Origin: Streptococcus mitis
Lineage (GTDB): Bacteria; Bacillota; Bacilli; Lactobacillales; Streptococcaceae
Direction of reading: 5' to 3'
Assembly (NCBI RefSeq): GCF_016658865.1
Contig: NZ_CP067992.1
Span: forward strand, 763,001 to 827,000
Length of the DNA: 64,000 nucleotides
This document shows positions 57,051-64,000 of this stretch, in pieces (position 1 is the first letter of the stretch; each line of letters begins with the position of its first letter). A program made the translations under genes and the position numbers. The notes beneath the pieces are model-generated. The model saw only the letters and a program-made list of their open reading frames with translations, was not told the origin of the DNA and made no database searches.

Positions 57051-59642
57051 ATGAAAAATAAACAGTTAATAAAATTAGTTGGGTATAGTTTTCTTGTATT
57101 CTTTCTAGCGCTGATTCAGTTATCGCAAGGAGTAGATGCAAATACTATCTCTGCAGGTTCGGGCAATCGTATCCATTTCATAAATACTAAAGCCAAATCA
57201 GGGAGTGATGCCATCCTTCTGGAAAGCAATGGTCACTATGCTTTGATTGATATGGGAGAAGACTATGATTTTCCTGATGGGAGTGACCCACGCTATCCAA
57301 GTCGTTGGGGAATTTCTATGAGAAATTATCAAGTATTAGAGGATAGATTGATTCGCCACCTAGATGAAATAGGTGTTAAAAAATTAGATTTTATCATAGG
57401 AACTCATGTTCATAGTGATCATATTGGTGGAGCAGACGAAATACTCAATCGTTATCAGGTTGGTAAGTTTTATTTGAAAAAATATTCAGATGATCGAATC
57501 ACAGCAAAGTGGGGTCTATGGGATAATCTTTTCAATTATGATAATGCTTTGAGAGCAGCTCAAAAACGAGGAGTTACGCTTATCCAGAATATTTCAGATG
57601 AGGATAGCCATATAAAATTAGGTGATATGGATATCCAGCTCTACAACTATAAGAATGAATATGATGCTGATGGGAATCTGAAAAAAGTTCGAGATGATAA
57701 CTCCAACTCCATTGTTTCAGTAGTGACTGTGGCAGGAAAGAGAATCTATCTTGGTGGAGATTTGGATAATGCCGAAGGAGCAGAAGATAAGTTAGGTCCA
57801 GTTATCGGCAAGGTTGATATGATGAAATGGAACCACCATTATGATGCGACAATTTCAAATACGATTAATTTCCTTGAAAACTTATCACCAAAAATGATTA
57901 TTCAGACAACTGGTGGAGATATTAATGTTGCTTCAACTAGAGAATACCTTCAGAAGAAAAATATTCAGGTTCTTCGTGCTGCTAGCCAAACTCAAGACGC
58001 TACTGTTTTTGATATTAGCGATAAAGGATTTGCTAATGTTTCAAATACCTTCCCTGATATCCCAGTAGTTGACGAAAAATGGTATCAAGAAGATGGCTAT
58101 TGGAAATATCGTTTGTCTGACGGGGAAATGGCTATCGGCTGGAAAGAGATTGGCGGAGCCACTTACTTCTTTAATGGAAAAGGACAAATGCAAGCAGGCC
58201 GCTGGCTTCACCTTAATGACGACTGGGGAGAAAATGCCAAGGGGAATGATTACTATCTGAACAAAAATGGTAAAATGCAAACTGGTGGATGGTTCAAGCT
58301 AGATAACTCTTGGTATTATATCCAGTCGAATGGTGCTAGACGATTTAGCGAGCTCTCTGAAATTGGAGGGAAAAAATACCTTTTTGCGGCAGATGGTAAG
58401 ATGCTGACAGGACACCAAGTTTTTAATGGTAAGAAGATGTTCTTTAGCGAAAGTGGCGTACTACAAATTTCAGGTAAGCCTTCAACTTGGCAAAAGATTG
58501 ATTCAGCTTGGTATTTCTATGATGAGGATGGTCTAAAGACTGTCGGTAAAAAGAATATCAATGGAAGCACATACTACTTTAATCAAGAAGGTGTCATGCA
58601 AACTGGCTGGGCCTTTGTTGATGGTCACTGGAACTATTTTGCAAGTTCTGGAGCTATGAAAACTGGCTGGGTCAAGGATCAGGAAACATGGTATTATCTG
58701 GATAAAGATGGCATCATGTTAACTGGCAGACAAGATATAAAGGGTATTCGTTACTATTTGAATGCTAGTGGTGCCATGCAGACTGGCTGGAAGTGGCAAG
58801 ACAATAGCTGGTACTTCTATACGAACTCAGGTGCTATGAAAACTGGTTGGTTGAAAGATAAAGAATCATGGTATTATTTGGATCCGGAAACAGGTATCAT
58901 GGCCGTAGGCTCTAAAGCGATTGATGGAAAAACCTATTTCTTTAAATCCTCAGGTAACATGCAAGTTGGCTGGCAGTGGTCAAATGATGTCTGGCATTAT
59001 TACGCTGCATCTGGTGCACTTCAAACTGGTTGGCTAAAAGATCATGATATGTGGTATTATCTTGAATCTAAGGAAGGCGCTATGTTGGTTGGACTCAATC
59101 AAGTAGATGGTAAGCAATATTACTTTAGCAAATCTGGTGCCATGCAGACTGGCTGGAAATGGTTTGATAATCATTACCGTTACTTTGAATCAAATGGAGC
59201 CATGAAAACTGGTTGGATAAAAGACAAAGGCGTCTGGTATTATCTAAATCCTGAAGATGGTATTATGTTGGTTGGCCTTCATAAAGTTAATGGTGATCAA
59301 TATTACTTTGATTCAACAGGAGCAATGCAAACTGGCTGGAAACAGCTTGATGGCAATTGGTACTATTTCCAAGCAGATGGTTCCTTATTAAAAAATTCTA
59401 CTACACCTGATGGTTATAAAGTTAATGAAGAAGGTGTATGGAAACAAGTAGTTACTGTTGATAAGCAGCAAAATCATTCTACAAACAAACAGGAAACATC
59501 TACTCTAACTGATAAATCAGAAAATATGAATAAGGCAGAAAAGCAAGAAAATCATAAAGAAATTAACTCTTCTAATTCAGAAAAACAAAAAGAGGACTCA
59601 ATTATAGAGTCAAGTAGTTCCGATAAGAAAGAAAAGGAATAA
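57051..59642 (+). CDS. pce: Choline-binding phosphorylcholine esterase, Pce/CbpE-like
   Basis: 863 residues. Signal peptide 1-30. Metallo-beta-lactamase-fold esterase domain about 35-330 with THVHSDHIGG (His119, His121, Asp123, His124), GGDLDNAEGA and NHHYDAT as further metal ligands. Then roughly twenty choline-binding repeats (GW motifs such as GAMKTGWVKD and WYYLDKDG) to about residue 790, and a charged Ser/Lys/Glu tail. It removes phosphocholine from teichoic acid at the cell surface. The repeat region is longer than in pneumococcal Pce as I recall it, and the gene lies among licD genes. Confidence 0.92.
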   Translation: MKNKQLIKLVGYSFLVFFLALIQLSQGVDANTISAGSGNRIHFINTKAKSGSDAILLESNGHYALIDMGEDYDFPDGSDPRYPSRWGISMRNYQVLEDRLIRHLDEIGVKKLDFIIGTHVHSDHIGGADEILNRYQVGKFYLKKYSDDRITAKWGLWDNLFNYDNALRAAQKRGVTLIQNISDEDSHIKLGDMDIQLYNYKNEYDADGNLKKVRDDNSNSIVSVVTVAGKRIYLGGDLDNAEGAEDKLGPVIGKVDMMKWNHHYDATISNTINFLENLSPKMIIQTTGGDINVASTREYLQKKNIQVLRAASQTQDATVFDISDKGFANVSNTFPDIPVVDEKWYQEDGYWKYRLSDGEMAIGWKEIGGATYFFNGKGQMQAGRWLHLNDDWGENAKGNDYYLNKNGKMQTGGWFKLDNSWYYIQSNGARRFSELSEIGGKKYLFAADGKMLTGHQVFNGKKMFFSESGVLQISGKPSTWQKIDSAWYFYDEDGLKTVGKKNINGSTYYFNQEGVMQTGWAFVDGHWNYFASSGAMKTGWVKDQETWYYLDKDGIMLTGRQDIKGIRYYLNASGAMQTGWKWQDNSWYFYTNSGAMKTGWLKDKESWYYLDPETGIMAVGSKAIDGKTYFFKSSGNMQVGWQWSNDVWHYYAASGALQTGWLKDHDMWYYLESKEGAMLVGLNQVDGKQYYFSKSGAMQTGWKWFDNHYRYFESNGAMKTGWIKDKGVWYYLNPEDGIMLVGLHKVNGDQYYFDSTGAMQTGWKQLDGNWYYFQADGSLLKNSTTPDGYKVNEEGVWKQVVTVDKQQNHSTNKQETSTLTDKSENMNKAEKQENHKEINSSNSEKQKEDSIIESSSSDKKEKE

Positions 59643-59648
59643 TGAGAA

Positions 59649-59686
59649 AATCCCCTGCTAGTAGAATAGTCTATTAGCAGGGGATT
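59649..59686. terminator. Bidirectional terminator between pce and the flippase gene
   Basis: AATCCCCTGCTA(g)TAGA / TCTA(t)TAGCAGGGGATT, a 16-bp stem with one mismatch, flanked by A-tract and T-tract; serves both convergent genes. Confidence 0.9.
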
Positions 59687-59689
59687 CTT

Positions 59690-61168
59690 TTAATTTCTTT
59701 TAATCCTAGCAAGTGCAAGATTGAGTGCATAGTGGAATGTTTTATCTTTGGTAATAAATAGTGTCAAGAGATAATATATTCCACAAGTAGAAACAGTCGA
59801 GAGAACCATGAGTATCATATTGAGGTTGACTGTATAAGAGTTGATTTGGAAAAGAAACTTAAAAGTGAAATAAATTGGAATGAATCCGAGCGATACAATA
59901 GTATAGCGTGTTAAAGTAGTAAAGATTTCTTTTAAATCAAGTAGCTGATGTTTTTTGATAAAGTAAATTTCCAGTAGAACAACTACAGTTTCTGCAATAA
60001 TAGTAGTAGCAATGTAGTACTCTGGTGCAAAAATATTATTGAAATACAAGAGACTGTTGAGTAGGATATTAGCTCCGCCACCAATAAAGTAAAAGGCTGT
60101 TAAACGATTTTCGTGGTCATTGATGAAGATGATCTGTTTACCGAGAATCAATTCAATAGCCCAGATGATGGTACGAAAGGCGAAGACACTAGTCACAATA
60201 CCTGCTTCAAGGTATTTTTCAGAAGAGTAGATAACTGCCGCGTAGTTTCCCAACACCATCATTCCAATACTGGTTGGAATGATAAGGAAGTAAAAGAGGG
60301 CAGCTCCTTGGTTCAGAAGATTTTTATAAGATTCGTAGTCTTTCTTACCGAGATAGTAGCCGAGACGTGGAATACTGACGTTGATAGCTCCACTCAAGAC
60401 ACTGGCAATCAACATAACGATGCTGGAAGCAATAGTATAATAAGAAATATAGTTTTCATCAGGACCTTTGGTGATAAACATTCTATCGAGTAAGGTGTAG
60501 AGCATATTGGCATTAGCTAGAAGCAACATGGTCAATAGCGGTTTAGATGCTTTGACTAATTCGACAAGACCGATTCTAACAAAGGAAACTTCTCTCTTGA
60601 TCCAAAGAAAACTGAGCAGGTAGTTGAGGATAGTTGTTGCACTCATAATAATTGCATAAGGTACGATATCATCTGGAGTTTTTACAAAGGTAAAGATAGC
60701 AACCAGCATGGCAATCCGAATAATCAATGTCTTGTAAAGGATGAAGGCATAGTTTTCATAAGCCTCGTTCATCCACTCGATATAAAGGAATTGGAAGAGA
60801 GCCTGGACACCAAGTATGTAGTAGAGCTCTTTTAAATTTTCAATACTATTATCTAGGTAAATAAACAAAAAATAGATACTTGTTGTAAGGACAGAAGTAA
60901 TTACAGATATATAGAATAACTTGGAGAAGACATAATTAATCTTATCTTTGTCGTCCTTGACCTTACTGATAGCTCGAATTCCGTAGTTGTATATTCCAAA
61001 GGCAGCTAGTGGAATGACAAAGCTAGCCCAGGTATTGGCGGTATTGAAATAACCGTAGTTGGATTTGCTGAGAATCCGCGTTAGATAAGGATTGGTTATC
61101 AGTGGAAAAACGATATTGAGAACATTGACTAGTAAGCTAGCCAGTGCATTAACTTTTATATTTTTCAT
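59690..61168 (-). CDS. Polysaccharide / teichoic-acid flippase (Wzx, PST family)
   Basis: 492 residues, about fourteen membrane helices, starting KNIKVNALASLLVNVLNIVF with the family segment ITNPYLTRILSKSNYGYFN. It moves lipid-linked repeat units across the membrane. The ATG at 61168 is chosen; a longer frame reaching 61366 would run back through the mecA promoter and start region and begins with no ribosome site. Convergent with pce and divergent from mecA. Confidence 0.9.
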   Translation of the reverse strand: MKNIKVNALASLLVNVLNIVFPLITNPYLTRILSKSNYGYFNTANTWASFVIPLAAFGIYNYGIRAISKVKDDKDKINYVFSKLFYISVITSVLTTSIYFLFIYLDNSIENLKELYYILGVQALFQFLYIEWMNEAYENYAFILYKTLIIRIAMLVAIFTFVKTPDDIVPYAIIMSATTILNYLLSFLWIKREVSFVRIGLVELVKASKPLLTMLLLANANMLYTLLDRMFITKGPDENYISYYTIASSIVMLIASVLSGAINVSIPRLGYYLGKKDYESYKNLLNQGAALFYFLIIPTSIGMMVLGNYAAVIYSSEKYLEAGIVTSVFAFRTIIWAIELILGKQIIFINDHENRLTAFYFIGGGANILLNSLLYFNNIFAPEYYIATTIIAETVVVLLEIYFIKKHQLLDLKEIFTTLTRYTIVSLGFIPIYFTFKFLFQINSYTVNLNMILMVLSTVSTCGIYYLLTLFITKDKTFHYALNLALARIKRN

Positions 61169-61232
61169 TGTACTTTCTTTCTTGTATTGTAAAATGGTCT
61201 CTAGTATTATATCACATTCTCGCTTTATTCTT

Positions 61233-61261
61233 TTGATAAAATCGTAAAAATCTAGTATAAT
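61233..61261 (+). promoter_or_regulatory. Promoter of mecA
   Basis: TTGATA (61233-61238), 17-base spacer, TATAAT (61256-61261). Confidence 0.85.
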
Positions 61262-61292
61262 AGATAGAACTGAAAGTATGAGGTTACTAGCA

Positions 61293-62033
61293 ATGAAAAT
61301 GAAACAAATTAGTGATACAACTTTGAAAATCACGATGTCTTTAGAGGATTTGATGGATCGTGGCATGGAGATTGCTGACTTTCTCGTTCCTCAAGAAAAA
61401 ACAGAAGAGTTCTTTTATGCCATCTTGGATGAGTTAGAGATGCCTGAGAGCTTTTTGGATACAGGTATGTTGAGCTTCCGTGTGACTCCAAAACCTGATA
61501 AGGTCGATGTCTTTGTGACCAAGTCAAAGATTGACCAAAATCTAGATTTTGAAGACTTATCGGATTTGCCAGATATGGAAGAATTGGCTCAAATGTCGCC
61601 AGATGAGTTTATTAAAACCTTAGAAAAAAGCATCGCAGACAAAACCAAGGATGATATTGAAGCCATTCAATCTTTAGAGCAAGTTGAAGCCAAGGAAGAA
61701 GAGCAGGAACAGGCTGAACAAGAAGCTGAAAACAAGAAAGAGCCTTACATCTACTACATCCTTTCTTTTGCTAAGTTGGCTGACTTGGTTGCTTTTGCCA
61801 AGACAGTGACTTTTGAGATGGAAACTTCTGAACTCTACAAGATGAACGAGCGCTATTATTTGACCATTTTAGTGGATATTGAAAATCATCCAAGTCCATA
61901 TCCAGCATGGCTTTTGGCTCGTATGCGCGAGTTTGCGGACGATAGTGACATCAGTCGCTCAGTTTTGCAAGAGTATGGTCAAGTCTTGATGAATCACGAT
62001 GCAGTGCTTAATTTGCAAAAGATTGGTTCATAA
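61293..62033 (+). CDS. mecA: Adaptor protein MecA
   Basis: 246-residue ClpC/ClpP adaptor, which in streptococci targets the competence factor ComX. N-terminal substrate domain KMKQISDTTLKITMSLEDLM, an acidic Glu/Gln-rich linker (about residues 130-150) and the C-terminal Clp-binding domain. ATG 61293 is preferred, with GAGGT eight bases upstream; an ATG five codons earlier lacks a site. Confidence 0.95.
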   Translation: MKMKQISDTTLKITMSLEDLMDRGMEIADFLVPQEKTEEFFYAILDELEMPESFLDTGMLSFRVTPKPDKVDVFVTKSKIDQNLDFEDLSDLPDMEELAQMSPDEFIKTLEKSIADKTKDDIEAIQSLEQVEAKEEEQEQAEQEAENKKEPYIYYILSFAKLADLVAFAKTVTFEMETSELYKMNERYYLTILVDIENHPSPYPAWLLARMREFADDSDISRSVLQEYGQVLMNHDAVLNLQKIGS

Positions 62034-62063
62034 TTTTAAAAATCAATTTTCATCTATCAAGAA

Positions 62064-62089
62064 AGACGAATCATGGGATTCGTTTTTTC
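62064..62089 (+). terminator. Terminator of mecA
   Basis: ACGAATC / GATTCGT stem with a short loop, then TTTTT. Confidence 0.75.
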
Positions 62090-62140
62090 TTTTCTAGATT
62101 GAAATAGTGAATTACTATAATAGGAATTTTCACAAAATTC

Positions 62141-62149
62141 TGTTATAAT
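62141..62149 (+). promoter_or_regulatory. Extended -10 promoter of hom-thrB
   Basis: TGTTATAAT 32 bases before the hom ATG; GAGGAGAC ribosome site. No clear -35. Confidence 0.65.
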
Positions 62150-62180
62150 AGCTATATTAGAAAATTTCGAGGAGACAAAC

Positions 62181-63467
62181 ATGACAGTTAAAATTGCTTT
62201 ACTAGGATTTGGTACCGTTGCAAGTGGCGTGCCTTTCCTCCTAAAGGAAAATGGAGAAAAAATCAATCAATCAGCACATTCAGATATTGAAGTTTCTAAG
62301 GTATTGGTCAAGGATGAAGATGAAAAGAATCGCTTGCTTGCAGCAGGGAATGACTTTAACTTTGTAACCAATGTGGATGATATTTTGTTAGATCAAGACA
62401 TTACAATCGTAGTGGAATTGATGGGACGTATCGAACCAGCTAAAACCTTTATCACTCGTGCCTTGGAAGCTGGGAAACACGTTGTTACTGCTAATAAGGA
62501 TCTTTTGGCTGTCCATGGCGCAGAGTTGTTAGAAATCGCTAAAGCTAACAAGGTAGCACTTTACTACGAAGCAGCAGTAGCTGGTGGGATTCCAATTCTT
62601 CGTACTTTAGCAAATTCATTGGCTTCTGATAAAATCACGCGCGTACTTGGAGTAGTCAACGGAACTTCTAACTTCATGATGACCAAGATGGTGGAAGAAG
62701 GATGGTCTTACGATGATGCTCTTGCGGAAGCTCAAAGACTTGGTTTTGCAGAAAGTGACCCGACAAATGACGTAGATGGGATTGATGCAGCTTACAAGAT
62801 GGTGATTTTGAGCCAATTTGCCTTTGGTATGAAGGTTGCCTTTGACGATGTAGCCCACAAGGGAATCCGCAATATCACACCAGAAGACGTAGCTGTAGCT
62901 CAAGAACTTGGCTATGTAGTGAAATTGGTTGGTTCTATTGAGGAAACTCCTTCAGGAATTGCTGCAGAAGTGACTCCAACCTTTCTTCCTAAAGCGCATC
63001 CACTTGCCAGTGTGAATGGCGTAATGAACGCTGTTTTTGTAGAATCTATCGGTATCGGCGAGTCTATGTACTATGGACCAGGTGCGGGTCAAAAACCAAC
63101 TGCAACAAGTGTTGTGGCGGATATTGTCCGTATCGTTCGTCGCTTGAATGATGGAACCATTGGCAAAGACTTCAACGAATATAGCCGTGACTTGGTCTTG
63201 GCAAATCCTGAGGATGTTAAAGCAAACTACTACTTCTCAATCTTGGCTCCAGACTCAAAAGGTCAGGTCTTGAAATTGGCTGAAATCTTCAACGCTCAAG
63301 ATATTTCCTTCAAGCAAATCCTCCAAGATGGAAAAGAAGGGGATAAGGCGCGTGTTGTGATTATCACTCATAAGATTAATAAAGCCCAACTTGAGAATGT
63401 TTCAGCTGAATTGAAGAAGGTTTCAGAATTCGACCTCTTGAATACCTTCAAGGTGCTAGGAGAATAA
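62181..63467 (+). CDS. hom: Homoserine dehydrogenase
   Basis: 428 residues: NAD-binding start [27 protein letters not shown], the catalytic region [14 protein letters not shown] and [15 protein letters not shown], and a C-terminal ACT domain (about 350-428). It makes homoserine for threonine and methionine. thrB starts one base after its stop, so they form an operon. Confidence 0.96.
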   Translation: MTVKIALLGFGTVASGVPFLLKENGEKINQSAHSDIEVSKVLVKDEDEKNRLLAAGNDFNFVTNVDDILLDQDITIVVELMGRIEPAKTFITRALEAGKHVVTANKDLLAVHGAELLEIAKANKVALYYEAAVAGGIPILRTLANSLASDKITRVLGVVNGTSNFMMTKMVEEGWSYDDALAEAQRLGFAESDPTNDVDGIDAAYKMVILSQFAFGMKVAFDDVAHKGIRNITPEDVAVAQELGYVVKLVGSIEETPSGIAAEVTPTFLPKAHPLASVNGVMNAVFVESIGIGESMYYGPGAGQKPTATSVVADIVRIVRRLNDGTIGKDFNEYSRDLVLANPEDVKANYYFSILAPDSKGQVLKLAEIFNAQDISFKQILQDGKEGDKARVVIITHKINKAQLENVSAELKKVSEFDLLNTFKVLGE

Positions 63468-63468
63468 G

Positions 63469-64000
63469 ATGAAGATTATTGTACCTGCAACCAGTGCCAA
63501 TATCGGGCCAGGATTTGACTCGGTCGGTGTAGCTGTAACCAAGTATCTTCAAATTGAGGTCTGCGAAGAACGAGATGAGTGGTTGATTGAACACCAAATT
63601 GGCAAATGGATTCCTCATGATGAGCGTAATCTCTTGCTCAAAATCGCTTTGCAAATTGTACCAGACTTGCAACCAAGACGTTTGAAAATGACTAGTGATG
63701 TTCCTTTGGCGCGTGGTCTGGGTTCTTCAAGCTCGGTTATTGTTGCTGGGATTGAACTAGCCAACCAATTAGGAAAGCTCAACTTATCTGACCATGAAAA
63801 GTTGCAGTTGGCGACCAAGATTGAAGGGCATCCAGACAATGTGGCTCCAGCCATTTATGGTAATCTCGTTATTGCAAGCTCTGTTGATGGACAAGTTTCA
63901 GCTATCGTGGCTGACTTCCCAGAGTGTGATTTTCTAGCTTACATTCCTAACTATGAATTACGCACTCGCGACAGCCGTGGTGTCTTACCTAAGAAATTGT
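63469..64000 (+). CDS. thrB: Homoserine kinase, N-terminal part (cut by window edge)
   Basis: The frame from ATG 63469 is open to the end of the window (177 codons visible). GHMP-kinase signatures are clear: [16 protein letters not shown] at the start and the ATP loop [17 protein letters not shown] around residues 78-94, then [14 protein letters not shown]. It phosphorylates homoserine on the way to threonine. Confidence 0.95.
   Translation, partial: MKIIVPATSANIGPGFDSVGVAVTKYLQIEVCEERDEWLIEHQIGKWIPHDERNLLLKIALQIVPDLQPRRLKMTSDVPLARGLGSSSSVIVAGIELANQLGKLNLSDHEKLQLATKIEGHPDNVAPAIYGNLVIASSVDGQVSAIVADFPECDFLAYIPNYELRTRDSRGVLPKKL

Noticed and set aside
61169-61366. 66-codon N-terminal extension of the flippase
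   Set aside because: It would cover the mecA promoter and start region on the other strand, has no ribosome site, and the family N-terminus begins at 61168.

Overview
The window reads as a chromosomal segment of a viridans streptococcus of the mitis group (S. mitis / oralis / pneumoniae relatives). The evidence is AT-rich low-GC Firmicute coding, a BOX element containing a near-perfect match to the classic BOX-A1R site, a choline-binding phosphorylcholine esterase, several LicD-type phosphotransferases, and a gene order (pst - MocR regulator - acetolactate decarboxylase - murB-potABCD - alaS - amylase - aro operon - mecA - hom - thrB) that I recall from pneumococcus. No rRNA or tRNA gene was seen.

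Layout. 1-4.2 kb: phosphate transporter pstS(partial)-C-A-B-B-phoU. 4.4-8.3 kb: an amino-acid-binding lipoprotein, a MocR regulator, a BOX element, acetolactate decarboxylase and a YhfC-type membrane protease. 8.4-13.3 kb: murB, a structured potA leader and the spermidine/putrescine transporter potABCD. 13.4-26 kb: a complete type III-A (Csm) CRISPR locus, with cas1-cas2, an array of 35 degenerate repeats and 34 spacers, then cas6-cas10-csm2-csm3-csm4-csm5-csm6-csm6'. 26-34 kb: a T-box-controlled LURP-one gene plus alaS, a second BOX-like element, a cytoplasmic alpha-amylase and a two-gene ABC exporter. 33.8-46.3 kb: an rRNA methyltransferase and the shikimate/aromatic amino acid genes, split by a lemA-TPM pair, ending in an LCP cell-wall ligase. 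46.5-52 kb: an accessory island of five tandem ~640-bp modules (DUF1310-like membrane-anchored protein plus an orphan toxin N-terminus), a full-length lipase toxin and two small helical partner genes. 52-61.2 kb: a teichoic-acid / phosphocholine cluster with three LicD domains, one fused to a Wzy-like polymerase, a GT2, a Pce-type esterase and a flippase. 61.3-64 kb: mecA, hom and the start of thrB.

Most interesting points. (1) The Csm locus resembles the S. thermophilus system, but its Cas10 has lost every recognisable catalytic position of the HD nuclease (HD is HA) while keeping GGDD, the Csm3 Asp33 and both Csm6 HEPN sites. It therefore looks like a system that acts only through cyclic oligoadenylate signalling and RNA cleavage. 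(2) The CRISPR repeats are unusually divergent yet keep a GNRA-capped hairpin with compensatory changes, and the array carries an internal duplication with one spacer present three times. (3) The 46.5-52 kb island looks like a type VII secretion lipase effector with reverse domain order (TslA-like), preceded by an immunity/orphan-toxin array whose variable cassettes sit between near-identical recombination blocks. An IS1182-like transposase fragment is fused to the first orphan and duplicated in frame.

All functional calls rest on reading the sequence and on family knowledge; no database search was run.
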